A stretch of DNA of 64,000 nucleotides from positions 674,001 through 738,000 of the forward strand of contig JAOTON010000477.1 in the NCBI GenBank assembly GCA_034440635.1. Reading direction: 5' to 3'. The notes beneath the pieces were generated by a model. It was given only the letters and a program-made list of their open reading frames with translations. It was not told the DNA's origin and ran no database searches. Position 1 is the first letter of the stretch. Each line of letters opens with the position of its first letter. The translations under genes and the position numbers were made by a program. This document shows, one piece after another, positions 20,590 through 32,384 of this stretch. The stretch is from Lepas anatifera (Eukaryota; Arthropoda; Thecostraca; Lepadidae).

Positions 20590-21659
20590 TGCTGTGGAGT
20601 AGCGGAGGAGCTCGTCGTGGGGCGATGAAGAGACTTTTTGTACTAATTGCTATGTATTCCCACTTGTAAGCCTGGCGTTGTTAACAGGCCATAACTCAGC
20701 AGCAGTTCCAGCACTCTGCGCCGTTAGCACCTTTTCACTACACTCGTCACATGTCACAGAGCTGACTGGTAGAACTTCCCCGTCGCAATGGCGAATGCGA
20801 AACACGACTGTCTATTGAGCGCCAACAGCGGCTGTTTATATACGGTTTGATACCGGATACTTACGTGTTGACTGAGTACTTTTCATCATCCAGAAATGAG
20901 GGTAACTGTGGATTCCTTAGAATACTGGAGGTTACTAGAGTACGACAGGTGTCCGGGAACTGGGGAGTAATGGGGTCCAATCTTAATGCAATATCCTGTC
21001 GGCCCTTCAGATCTGCATAGCACTAATGGAAGTCCATTAGTTTTATGGGCGCTGTGAACTCAGTGACGGCCATTCCCATGCCAAAAGCACGGGGATTCAG
21101 CGTCTTGGCCTTGAAGCGGTCACCTCTAAGCAGGGTTAACGCTCGACGCGGCCACGTGGGTTGGTACATGTCGGAGCAAGTACGCAAGCATGCTCTGACT
21201 TGGTATGTAATGCATTATGTCTGAATGTTAAGGTGGTTATTTTCGTGCTTGATGGATTTAGAAATTTAGTACTTTTAAAGGTGTAAATAAAATATTAATT
21301 GCAACTGCTTTTAGCGCCAGGCGCACATTGCTACTGGGCACGAATAATAGCCCACACCGGAACAACGAAGGCAAAGTCCAACAACCCACATCGATTTGCC
21401 ACACTCTCACTGACTTCCATTGGAGTTTGATGGGTCCGAGGACAAGCCAGATTCGAATCCCGTGCTAAAATTGTGATACGAAACCATCCCGTCGAGGCCA
21501 AAGCTGATTACAGAACGTCGTATTATATCCACACAGACCCTCCCAGGTGCCATTCCGGGACAGGACCGAAGAGAAAGGAGTCATTAAGTGACGAATCGGA
21601 TGTGCGCTAGTGCTGCGCCATAATGTGCCGCTCTATACTATGGACGCATGTAAACATTT
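20590..21659. other. No gene; contains repeat 21090-21225
   Basis: The only assignable part is the inverted partner of 2745-2890. The rest has no recognised coding or structural signal. Confidence 0.35.
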
Positions 21660-21661
21660 TA

Positions 21662-23311
21662 AAGGGAATGTGGCACCTTCATAACGTGATTTTAACCTTC
21701 GCCCGGGTGGGGGGTCTTTTTAGACCCCCCTCGGGATTTTCCAAAGTGACCAAAAAACGCAGCGCGCAGCGCCGCCAAACTTGGTATAGCTGTTTCTTCA
21801 TCATTTTTACATCTTTCCTGAAAATTTTGGCTCAAGGTCATATCAGGTCAGGTCACCAGGCCAGGTGAAGTGACCTCACCTCAAAAAATACTTAGGACCG
21901 CATAACTACAAGAAGGATTAATCGATCAAGTTGAAACTCATACCACATATTGGGCCCACCAGGAGCTACAACATTTGTTCCGGGATTTTTCATTTTGGTG
22001 ACCTAAGGTCATTTGCAGAGCATGACCTCCCCATTGTCAATACATGGGGAAAATCACGAAATGAGCTTTTCTCATTAAGTATGGATGGAATCAACTTCAA
22101 ACATCGGTTGCGACTTGATCTTAGCCCATTTCTGAAGCTGTTGGCCAAATTTTTGACTTGTGACCTTTAAAAGGTCACCTTAGGTCAAATAAGCATTTTT
22201 TGGTGTTTTCCTCTATAACATTTGAATAAACTAAGATAGAGCTTTTATTTTGTCACCAAAGTGTTTGTATAGTCACTGGAAGTCAAATGATATACATCAT
22301 GACTATACCAGGTCAAGTTGGGTCAGACCGTTGACCTGGGTCAGGTCAAATTCTTAAATTTGACCTGGCATAGCAATATCATTTATCATTCGATTTGTAT
22401 TGAGGAGAGGATTGCAATGGTGCATAAACTATGGCTGTATCTTGTTTGGTTTGGAAGCTATTAGCGAAAAAGTAAACGCCCTTATGCATGGGTGGCTATG
22501 GACATTCCCAAGAATATGCCCAATATTTAGTGACCTGTAGCTCCCTAGGCTTTGACCTAACACGAAAATGAATGCCGCTGTAATGAAAGCGCATTTCAAG
22601 AGCTTTCGAATGGTGTTAGAAAAATGTTTCTAGCTATCATAGTTTCTGAGATATATGAGGTTTTCTTAGTACACCTCATATTAGCGTTTTTGACCTATTT
22701 TGACCTCTGGTGACCTTGATATTGACCTGACAAGAAAAATGACCGAAGTATTTTCGATATCATTTTCGAAGAGCTTTCGATTGCTGTTTTGCGCTTTTTT
22801 CTAGCTCTCTTAGTTTTCGAGATCGTGGGGGGGTCTTTTTAGCCCCCACCAGGGCGAAGGTGGCTCGTACCCGCCACCGGGGCAAGGGTTAACTGAGATA
22901 GCCAAGTTGTAGAGCAAGACGAAAAACCCGGTACTCAATATATTGTTTGTCTTGGAACTCGAGATTTCCGCAGAAAAAAGCTAAAACCTACCTGCAATGT
23001 ACCCCTCACGTACCCTTAGCAGCAGGCCACAGTTGTCATGGCCGTTGGTGTGACGACATATGCTGACGTCACGATGAGCATCAGCCAATCGAAGCCCTTG
23101 AAGCGTTACGAGTATGGTATGGTTGCCAGATCATGACACCATCCACATGCAGATATTTATTTCTTTCCCTAGAGGAGCATTTAAAAAATAAAAATATATG
23201 CAGCTTATTGAACATCTTTCAGAGAAATCATGAGTGGTTTCATAATTTTCGGCTAAGAGTACGCCTAATTACACTACATTCCAGGATTCGATCAAGGTGC
23301 TACATTCCCTT
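21662..23311 (+). mobile_element. TA-target MITE, copy 3, split by a TTAA element
   Basis: The left part 21662-21695 and right part 22889-23311 together match the other copies of the AAGGGAATGTGGCACC family. The right terminus GCTACATTCCCTT has one substitution and the following TA is degraded. The MITE is older than the element inserted in it. Confidence 0.85.
21696..22888 (+). mobile_element. TTAA-target non-autonomous element, 1193 bp
   Basis: Inserted in the MITE at its GATTTTAAC site. TTAA flanks it at 21692-21695 and 22889-22892. The termini CCTTCGCCCGGGTGG and the complement of CCACCGGGGCAAGGG are imperfect inverted repeats. The interior is homologous to 29321-30172 and 47108-47946, with a subterminal GC hairpin around GCGCGCAGCGC and very many AGGTCA/TGACCT hexamers. 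It has no coding capacity. TTAA duplications are typical of piggyBac transposases. Confidence 0.85.
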
Positions 23312-23777
23312 AAATTTTACAGGTTAAGCAGCAACCATCTACTCTAGTGTTAATATATTTCACAATTCGATCGGGAACGAGTAACTTAAAGAAACTAATG
23401 GCATTCAAACATTGCCCAAACCAAAGTATTTTGTTATCTATACATTCGGACCATAAGGCGGTGTTCTAACCGGGACGTTGCCGACGGTCGGCGACCGTCG
23501 GCAGCAGTTGCAGAGCGGTCATTGACCTGTCTCCGGGAGTTTTGATCGGCAGAGGAAAAATTAATATTTGGCAGAAATTTGGCAGCTGAAGTTGCGACAA
23601 ACCGTTGTTTACCAACAAACGGAAATAAGCAGGCAGAGCTATTAAAAAGACGATTGAGGAGAAATAGGTACTAACTAGAAATAGGTACTAACTAGATATT
23701 TAGGGGTTGAATGTACATGGTTAAATTTTGCGCCACATTTGAATGCTATCAATTTTGAACGCTTTGTCACACTGTTG
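23312..23777. other. No gene; small GC inverted repeat
   Basis: Near 23477-23503 the words GCCGACGGTCGGC and GACCGTCGGC form a short inverted repeat. Nothing else is recognised. Confidence 0.35.
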
Positions 23778-23935
23778 CAGTGGCGGATCCAAGGGGCTAG
23801 GGGCTCAAGCTCCTACCTAAATGTCCGAGCCCCTATAGTTAATACATAGGCGGGGGATGCCCGAGATACTGGCGGGTGAGGCTCCAGCCTCCTAGCCCCC
23901 AACCCCCTCCAAATTAATTCCTGGATCCGACATTG
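23778..23935 (+). mobile_element. Short GGATCC-ended hAT-type MITE
   Basis: Ends are CAGTGGCGGATCCAAGGGG and CCTGGATCCGACATTG. The flanking octamers CACTGTTG and CTCTGTTA match at six of eight positions, an eroded TSD. 158 bp, non-coding. Confidence 0.7.
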
Positions 23936-24426
23936 CTCTGTTACGACATTTGCGACATTTGTTAAAGGTCTTGTGTACTAAACAGTGTCTCTATAGCTTG
24001 GGATGAGAAGGGGACGGTGTTAAGTGGTGTCATTGTAGCTATGTTTGTTCGGAAAGATGGGGACGGTCAGAACCTTCTTTTGTAAAGCTCAACTGGTTTT
24101 CAAAAAATAAAATAGGTTTCCCCTTGGATGGTTGATCTGCACTATTTGCAAAGTTTTGGGGAGTTTTACTAGCATTCCTGAAATTCAAGATCCATCCCTA
24201 CATTTGACTGATTTTCCAGGCTTTGTATGTCGTGTGGTGTCATCATGCAACGTATCCTAGGTGCGACAGTGTTCGCTATTTCAATTCTGCTTGGTGACAA
24301 GCTTCTCCTTTTTCCTCCCCTAGACGCGTCTGAATGGATAGCCAACTATCATTTCGGTATGAGCAGGAAATTGTGTGAGAAGGCGATTGCCATGTCCTGA
24401 TCATCAAGGTCTTGGGGTAATGTATG
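23936..24426. other. No gene recognised
   Basis: Short frames only; no repeat or domain seen. Confidence 0.3.
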
Positions 24427-24448
24427 TATATATATATATATATATATT
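24427..24448. repeat. (TA)n microsatellite
   Basis: About eleven TA units. It lies about 90 bp from the tRNA-like sequence at 24545-24622, as the longer (TA)n at 27346 lies close to its relative at 27208-27250. Confidence 0.95.
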
Positions 24449-24544
24449 ATTCATAACAGTTAAATTTATTTGTTTATCATTTTTATGAAAAACACATGCA
24501 AATACAGTAATCGGCTGTTCTATTTCTGCAGTTTTGAAAAAAAT

Positions 24545-24622
24545 TCTCCTAAGCTGGGATTCGAACCAAGGTCTCCAGATTGCAGGGCTGGTATGCTAAT
24601 TACTGCACCACTCAGGAGCCTG
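24545..24622 (-). repeat. tRNA-like sequence, probably SINE-derived
   Basis: Read on the minus strand it starts CTCCTGAGTGG and ends AGCTTAGGAG, giving a 7-bp acceptor stem. It has a D arm (GTGC/GCAT), an anticodon arm with CCAG/CTGG, and a B box in GGTTCGAATCC. The loop CCTGCAA would place TGC as anticodon but lacks the universal T at position 33, and the T stem has a mismatch. A second piece with the same flank (TTTTGCAGTTTTG side) is at 27208-27250, so it is repeated rather than a single tRNA gene. Confidence 0.5.
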
Positions 24623-24624
24623 AG

Positions 24625-26569
24625 TTTTCCTTTTTAACCCGCACCCCGCCAGCAGTTCTGTTTTTTTCCTGCTCTCACTGTTTTAATGCGAATATTTACA
24701 TCTAACTACCTGTCCCGATAATAATGTTCATGGTAGCTGTTCCTTTCTGAATTTTGCATCATTTCCGATAAACAAAAAGTAGATACCTTTCTAACTTTTT
24801 CGTAAAGTTAAAGAAAGTTACTGAGATGATGTTCGCGCTCTTCTACTCACACTTGGCAGGGGCGGCTCGTGCCGCGGCCCGCTGGGGCCCGCGACAGCCT
24901 CTGACACAGATCGGGCTCGTCAACACAGGCGGCGGGCGGAAGGGTGACACTTTTCTTGGTTCGGTCAGCTGATAGCGATCGAAGGGACGATAAGGGCACG
25001 CGTGAAAACACGGAACAATGGCCCAGACAGCGCGTCCCAACGCTTGCTTCCTGGAAAACATTCCCAGACGGCATGGCGGCAACGCCAGGCTCGATAACAT
25101 CAGCAGGGGCTTATGGGACGAGAGGGGTGTCTCAGGCCACCCTCCTTGTTACCATGGTTACCGAGAGGAGATTTCTACATCAAACTAGGCATTCTGTCTG
25201 TCTCACAGCTGGGTGGAAAAGGGTCAATTTTCCGTGTAAATGGTGTCAACGGATGGGGATGTAAACAGGCATGTACGTAGGTAATGATGGAATAATCATT
25301 GGTCCCCAGCCTTTTAGTTCCGTGGATTTTGCTCCATATTTGCATTGAATTCTCACAAGTTGATTTGAACAAATAAATGATGGAAAACATATCTACTCCC
25401 CATAAGTCCCTTAATTATGAAATTTCCTTTTTTCTTTAGCTTTTCTGATATCACCTCACATCCGACGTCAGAAAACTTTGAGTTAGAATTCCCGGACCAC
25501 ATCCCCTGTGTCAGTCGACTGCAACCCTGTGCGGACTGCAACAGTTGTTTACTAGGATATATTCGACAGGTGGTTCTAATGGCTCATTAGACGTAGTTCT
25601 TAGTAGTTCACAAGCTGTTTTTCTCCATTTTGAGACCATCACCTGACATTCCTTACCTTTCCACTTAAACGTTGAAACGTTTTTGCCGTTTTTTATATGC
25701 AGATGGCATATAAAACGTCAGTGCCTTTTTCGCTTTTGAAACAATCCGATATCTCCGTTTCGGCGCTGCGGTGCCATTCCACACATAGGTGGAAATTCCG
25801 GGCGGGTGGTAGGTGTTACTGCGTGTGAAAGGTTTCAGAGAGACTACGAAAGAAGGACCCTCCAGATTTAGAGTAGTTGGAGTATTTTTCTTGATTTGGT
25901 AACGAGGAAATGCGGGTGACCGTGGTGCAGATTTATGATCTTCCCAGAATGACCATGCGGTTTTGTTATTTTTCATGTTGCACACATGGCCTTTTTCAGT
26001 GATGAGCTGAAAGCGCATTCTTGTGCTTAAAGGCTTCGCATCACTGCATAAAGCTAAAAGTAAAGAGCTTATGCCACAAGCTTAAACAGACAAGGGCTTA
26101 CTTAAGCCATACAACAAGTTCTAGCCGTGCATAACTCCGAACAGAGTAGGTTGGTAGGTTCACACACGTGCCCCCCTCCACAGGATGCGTATATTTGGGT
26201 TAAACTGTGCCGTGTGCGCTATTACTTCTATTTAGTGCGATATATCCTAGGCTCAGACTAGATATTGCCACACGATTAATGCATCTTGCCTCGAAGAAAG
26301 TGCGCAGAAAGCTGATATCTCAGCCTTTATGTAAATGTGCGCAATAATTGGCGTTGTCCTCAATGATTTCTTAACCCGTGCTTTGGGTTCGTTTTGACAT
26401 TTGTGTTTTTGCATTCCAAATTTTGCTACATATGAAGTTATTATCATGTGTATTGTTTCCCAGGTTTTTACGTCCAAACATCAAATATATGGCACCAGTA
26501 GTTAATTTCTTTCTTTCTCAATGCTGTATGTTTGATGACTATTAGCTCGGCACAGTAGGGGAGGGGGTC
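24625..26569. other. No gene recognised
   Basis: The GC-rich patch 24857-25150 begins with CAGGGGCGGCTCGTG, a hAT-like terminus, but I find no matching right end. A minus-strand frame at 25665-26018 has no recognisable motif. Nothing else to report. Confidence 0.35.
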
Positions 26570-26675
26570 AGGACCCCCTGGATCTTGGGTCTCCCGTAGG
26601 CTTTGTATAGGGCTTGTATTGCCGTGTCAGCGTTAACCCCCAGGACCCTCCCCCTGGATCGAGAGCATATCTCCA
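26570..26675 (+). repeat. Interspersed repeat, partner of 4608-4700
   Basis: Shares GGGTCTCCCGTAGGCTTTG, CAGCGTTAACCC and CCCCTGGATCGAGA with 4608-4700 in the same orientation. Confidence 0.6.
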
Positions 26676-26726
26676 GCCATGATCCCACATCAAATGCACG
26701 TGCTCGACAGGCAGCGGCGCCAGGTG

Positions 26727-26822
26727 CCAGGACCGCCTGTACCCGAGACACGGGGTGCCGGGACCGCCTGTACCCGAGACACGGGGTGCCGGGACCGCCT
26801 GTACCCAAGACACGGGGTAGCC
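26727..26822 (+). repeat. 33-bp tandem repeat, three units
   Basis: The unit GGTGCCGGGACCGCCTGTAC plus CCGAGACACGG occurs three times with few changes. The period is 11 codons, so open frames run through it on both strands, but no other coding evidence exists. Confidence 0.85.
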
Positions 26823-27207
26823 GCCGTGCACCGTATTGGCAGCCGCTATGGTCGGAATTAGACTGCAAGGTTTGTTTAAAAGACCTAGCTTATGCACTCT
26901 TGATAGAAATTTATGTATTAAAACTTACACAAACAAATATAAAAATGAATGAGGTTTCTTTTGAGATCCTTTAAAGCATAACAGACCACTAGCAATTTAA
27001 GTTATCTACCGGTAAACAAGAGTTTTTCAGCCATGCCGGCAGGGCGCATAACTCCCGGGGTGCCGGTAGACCGACGGATAAGCTTACGTATTTAAACTTC
27101 ACTGGTCGGCAGTTTTCAGCGGGGACATTCTCGTGGCAATTAGGTCCCATGGTACCTCCAGCAATTATATCTCAGCAATGGACGGTTACATTTTTGCAGT
27201 TTTGGAA

Positions 27208-27250
27208 AATTGCTCCTAAGCCGGGATTCGAGCCCAGGTCTCCGGATTTC
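27208..27250 (-). repeat. Partial tRNA-like repeat
   Basis: The minus strand contains ACCTGGGCTCGAATCCCGG and CTTAGGAGC, the T arm and 3' acceptor of the family seen at 24545-24622. The 5' half is absent or diverged. Confidence 0.45.
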
Positions 27251-27345
27251 CTGCCCGTTCAAAACAGATATCATTGCTGGAGGTAACAACAGACCTAATG
27301 GGCATGAGAATGTACCAGCGGAAAACTGCAGATCAATTAGTGTTA

Positions 27346-27347
27346 TA

Positions 27348-27408
<61 letters not shown>
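27346..27408. repeat. (TA)n microsatellite, about 60 bp
   Basis: An almost pure run of TA dinucleotides. Open frames through it are artefacts. Confidence 0.97.
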
Positions 27409-27410
<2 letters not shown>

Positions 27411-27639
27411 TATACATGATAATTACTATAATATACCTTTTTCTTGCTTTAAGCGTGTGGATCCCCATTAAAGGGTAATTTTGCTTAAGCCGGCAAAAAG
27501 TCGCACCGCACCGCATTGCCCAAAATGAGACTACCACAGTTGCAGCTGTACACATGTTGGCAATGCGCACATAAAGTTGCAGTCGCGTTTAGCGGCGTTT
27601 TCGTAATTTATGGCGGATAATGCAAGGGCCGTGTCCCAC

Positions 27640-27935
27640 CCGCTGCTCCGTCAGGGTCATGGCCCGTCCGCTCCGTACTGGGGTGCGTGGTGTCTCCCTC
27701 GCTTCGTCAGAGTGGCCCGTCCGCTCGTATTGTGACGCGTGGTGTCTACCTCTTGCTGTCAGGGCACGGCCCGTCTGATGGCCCGTCCGCTCCGTACTGG
27801 GACGCGTGGTGTCTACCTCTTGCTGTCAGGGCACGGCCCGTCTGATGGCCCGTCCGCTCCGTACTGGGACGCGTGGTGTCTACCTCTTGCTGTCAGGGCA
27901 CGGCCCGTCCGCTCCTTATTGTGACGCGAAGTGTC
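27640..27935 (+). repeat. Minisatellite with about 67-bp unit
   Basis: The unit contains CCCGTCCGCTCCGTACTGGG, ACGCGTGGTGTCTACCTCTT and GCTGTCAGGGCACGG. Two and a half units near 27770-27925 are almost identical, while the left ones are shorter and diverged. The period is not a multiple of three, so the frames shift from unit to unit. Confidence 0.85.
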
Positions 27936-27959
27936 GCGATGGACGGCAAACAAAGTGGT

Positions 27960-29316
27960 GGGATGAAAATTCAAAGAAAGTAAGGTGTGCGCACCTAATG
28001 GTGGGCATGACACGTATTCCGGTCAATAGGATGCGCTAAGAATAGTGTGCCAGTTTGTTTGAATAGGACACGTGGCACACCTGGGCTGATGGAAGGCAAA
28101 CCTATGAGGCGTGTCCGCTGTGGGATTCATCCGTGCAAACGGGTTTGTTAAGCAAACCTGGAATCGTGTTTGGACGGACACATACGGGTGATCTTAAAGG
28201 TTAGAAGTTTGCTTGGGAGCTCGGAGGTGAATGGTCGTGGCCTCGTGATGGAGCTCTGTGTAAAGAAAGACTAACTAGTTGCATTCACTTTTTGCATTCA
28301 TTGTATCAACTAGATCTGGTTACAAAGAAAGAAAAACTTGCACGACCGTGAATCAAGCACGTTCTCATCCGTACAATGCTACCTAAATTGGCAAGTGAGC
28401 GTTTAAAGAATATGTTCCAATGGAACATCCCCTTTCACAATGGTAAAGTACTGGCATATCGTTATCAAACGAGGCCACACCCGGGCGGAAGGAAAGGCGC
28501 AGTCCTGGGCCAAACAACGGGGCTGTGTACGGTCAACTGATATGGTTACAGGCTGAAACTGCATAGTACATATACGCACAACTCATTATCTTGTACACAC
28601 TTCGTCTAGATACATTAATGCTTAGGCATTTCACTATACCCTACAAAAAAAACACAAAGAGGTGCCGATTTACCGTATTTTCTGATAAATTGCCGTCTCT
28701 ATCCCACACTCAACAATGTTTTCCCATGATCCATTGAGCTCATACCAAGGCAACGCCGTAAAATTATCGTCTTCCCTGAGGTTATTTTTCCATTAAAAAC
28801 TGTTGTGTATACACTTTGTGTATGTTAATGTTATATTCGACTGCACCTGTGATTATGGTAAAAAAATATAAATACAATTATGATTCCCTCGTCCTAGCAC
28901 TCGTATCTTTTTTCTGCCGACTGACATATTGTGTCAATGTATGTCAAACCAAGGAACAGTGTGTCTGCGCCTTCTGAGGTCATTTTAAGGGATAAACCAG
29001 CATGACGTCAGGGCTGCAAAGCAGTGGTTGAAGTTTCTAAACCTAGTGCCGAAGTAAAATCTGCAAGCCCGAAAGAACACAGAGCTCATCCTCAATACCT
29101 GGTGCTCCAATGGGGAGCACACCACGGGCCAGGGTGCTTAAAAGGACTAAAACGGCACCCCCCCTCCAAGTTCGGTAAATTAATGAGAACGGAAAAATCT
29201 AGTTGTGCTGTTCGCTGCAATGGTCCGTACATCCGAACATTACCCGGGTGCAGTGTCCCCTTTCCAGAAACATTGGTCGCACTTCAGCCCCACGCTCACC
29301 AGAAAATCCGCCCTGA
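27960..29316. other. No gene recognised
   Basis: No domain, terminal repeat or RNA signature is seen. A few TGT...ACA phrases occur, but no pair could be justified as an LTR. Confidence 0.35.
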
Positions 29317-29320
29317 TTAA

Positions 29321-30172
29321 CACGCGCATTGACGGGGGGGCGGGTACCCGCCCCCTCCTCGTGTTTTTCGGAGACAACAGAAAAACGGCGGCGCGCAGCG
29401 CCGCTGTACTTGCCATATCTTTTCCCTCATCATTTTTGCAACTTCTGTGAAAATTTTAAGGATAAGTCATCTCAGGTCAGGTCACCAGTACAGGTCAAGT
29501 GACCCGACCTCAAAAAAAGTTTAAGATAGCATAAGTCGGAGCAGGGTGAACTTATCCAATTGAAATTTATATCACATAATGGGCTCACCGAGTTCTCTAA
29601 AATATGTTCCGGTATTTTTTATATCGATAACCTAAGGTCAGGTACGAAGCATGACCTCTCCATTGGTAATACATGAGAAATATAGTTTTTACTGAATAAC
29701 GCAGTAACAGATGGTGATAGAGCGTTTATTTTAGCTTCATTAGACTCGCCATGGCTTTGCGGTTCTAATGATATGCATTTTATATAATTTGACCCTGACC
29801 TGACCTCAGGTCAGGTCAAATCTTTGATTTGACCTAGCAAGGTCAAATCATATATCATTCGATTCGGCTTGCTGCGAGGATTCATATAGTTCAAGTCGTT
29901 TTGCTCTATCTTTACTTGTTCAGATGTAATGGCCGAAAAACTTAATTTACATGTTATCTCTATGACGGCATGTGATGGCATGTTTTTGACCTCTGGTGAC
30001 CTTAAATGTGACCTGACAAAAAAATGGTTCAAATATTTTCGATGGAGAAGCGGATGGGCTACCCAACGCCGTTTACCGTTTTTTGCTAACTACCGTGGTT
30101 CTCGAGATCTTAGGGGGCGGGTACCCGCCCTCGTCAATCCGAAGGTGGCTCAGACCCCCGTCAATGCGCGTG
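29321..30172 (+). mobile_element. TTAA-target non-autonomous element, 852 bp
   Basis: Flanked by TTAA (29317-29320 and 30173-30176). The terminal inverted repeat is CACGCGCATTGACGGGGG. Inside each end is the palindrome GGGCGGGTACCCGCCC, then on the left a hairpin GCGGCGC-GCA-GCGCCGC. The interior is full of AGGTCA/TGACCT, including a perfect 23-nt palindrome with 11-nt arms (TGACCTGACCT and complement) at 29796-29818. No coding capacity. Closely related to 47108-47946 and to the disrupted copy at 41033-43005. Confidence 0.9.
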
Positions 30173-30176
30173 TTAA

Positions 30177-31630
30177 ATCCCCTCCCACAGTTCGCGACCC
30201 GCCAGTGTGTGGCTAGCAGGGTACCGGCGCTAGTTTTTTAGTGAAAATACTTATCTGAAAAAAATGAAACAAGAAAACACGAAATTTCAAAGCGCCATTC
30301 TATTGATCTCGACATCACAATTTCCATCACAATTTCGCCCACCCATCTTCAGTTTCGTGCAGTTTTCCTTGATGGTTGGCAAACCCTGTCTACCGACTAG
30401 ACGCACACTGGCAGATTAACATAAATTTCAGCTCTATCGGGCATTGGCCACCATTTGGGTGAAACACGTGTTCCGATTGGAAAGTCAGATGCCTTTTGGT
30501 TAACAGTTGTGTGTTAGAGAGGTGGATTCCACGCGCGTTATCAACGCTATCTCCAATACGACATTGAAAGCGCCGACAGCTCTCTTAGCACTCCCTACTC
30601 GTAAAAATATCAGATGGTAAGCCTGGTGGCAAACGCATGTGAATCTCGTTTTAAGGACTCTGTTAAAGATGACTGACTCTAAAGGTCCGGTTTAGCTAAG
30701 CGATGAGCTCCACTCCACTCAGGTCAGCGTTAGCGAGCTGGCGACCGCACGCAGCCTCGGCGGCTCGTGCCTCAAAAGAGCACCATTACCACAGGCGTTG
30801 CCACCGGCCAAAAAAGTGAGGCCAATCCCCAACCTGCCGCTGAAAAAATTCCCGCGCCAGAACCAAGAGCTCTTTGGAATTGGGCCCGTTGCTGCCTTTT
30901 GAACTAGCTGATTGCATAATCTTCTATTGCTTTCTAATCTGGCCAAGGTCAGGATATTTCTAGATGCAAAGTGTGTGATCCCGCCTCATTCTGAACCGGA
31001 TGAGCATTCCACTCATCATACGCGTCTGAATAGGGTAAGAGGGGGGCAGGAGTCTGGCTCGTTATTTTTGTCAACTCCTAACTTCATTAGCTGAGAAAAA
31101 AACGGAAATTTTTGTATCCAGCTCGGTAAAACAAACAGTGAGTCCGATTACAATGACAAAAGATTCTATAGGGGAGAGTTTCGAGTCAACAGCAGGTTGC
31201 AGATCGAGTGCGCCCTTAACTTGTTTGCCCGAGTGGACGCACATGCCACTGAGGCATCACCGCTTCCATTCGCAGCCTCGTAAGTCACATAGCTACGTTT
31301 AACAGGTGAGTTTGGGCCGGATTTATATCAGCTTACGGTTTGAATGTTGAGTGACGTGTTACCAAATTTTCTCGTTGGGGTATTTCAATCTGGTAAGGTG
31401 ATCGGCAGACCTTAAGTCAACATTATGCTAAATTCGCACATATTTAGCTTTCAGAGTAGGTGATATCATGCCAAGAGGATGGACACCTACACCGTCCTGC
31501 TCACTTTAATGGTGGTTCCGACGGTAATCATGATCAATAATGTATAAAGGTATTGGAATGAAGCAATGTAACGATCGTGTAAGTAACATAATGTATGTAA
31601 CGTAATGGGGCGGTTTCAGCACCCTGCACT
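30177..31630. other. No gene recognised
   Basis: Mixed-composition sequence with short frames only. No termini or repeats found. Confidence 0.35.
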
Positions 31631-31632
31631 TA

Positions 31633-32083
31633 AAGGGAATGTGGCACCTTGATGGAATCCTGGAGTTTAGTGAAATTAGGCGTACTTTAAGCCAAAAATA
31701 ATGAAACCACTCATGATTTCTCTGAAAAATGTACAATAGGCTCAATATTTTGTTTTTAAAAATACTCCTCTATTAAAAGAAATAGATATCAGCCTGTGGA
31801 TGATGTCACGATCTGGCAACCACTACCATACTTGAAACCTTTCAAGAGCTTCGATTGGCTGATGTTCATCGTGACGTCAGCATATGTCGTCACACCAGTA
31901 GCTCAAAACAATGGCCGCCCGGCGACGGGCTGATGGGGGGCTGGTGTCAGGTAGATTTTAGCTTTTTTCTACGGAAATATCGAGTTCCAAGGCAAATGAA
32001 ATATGAATAGCCGGGTTTTCCGACTTGCTTTACAACTTGGCTATCTCAGTTAAAATCATGTTGTGAGGGTGCCACATTCCCTT
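31633..32083 (-). mobile_element. TA-target MITE, copy 4 (complete, inverted)
   Basis: Begins AAGGGAATGTGGCACCTTGAT and ends GGTGCCACATTCCCTT with TA on both sides (31631-31632, 32084-32085). The interior is the reverse complement of copies 1-3. 451 bp, non-coding. Confidence 0.9.
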
Positions 32084-32384
32084 TAACATGTCGGAAGAAC
32101 GATGCCAGGCATAATTTGACTAAAAATACCCCAAATATACCAATGATGGCTAAAAAAGTCAAAGGTTACGTCAAATTCCATATTGATTTCGATGGAATCA
32201 AAAATAAATTTGGCATTTCGGAGTAATTAATTGAAAATTGATTATTTTGATCGGGCTAAAGCTGGCAGCCTCGTCTCAACCTTCATTGATGAAGGGTGCT
32301 GGAACAGCCCCGAGGAATTCAATCAGTTACTCACCGTGTTTCCAGTTCCAGCTGATCTTACGTCGTGTCTAGAAGCGATCACAC

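Noticed and set aside
24545..24622. Functional tRNA gene
   Set aside because: Lacks T at position 33, has mismatches in the anticodon and T stems, and a related piece occurs elsewhere, so it is listed as a repeat.
27346..27408. Open frames through the (TA)n tract
   Set aside because: They encode only Tyr-Ile repeats and arise from the microsatellite.
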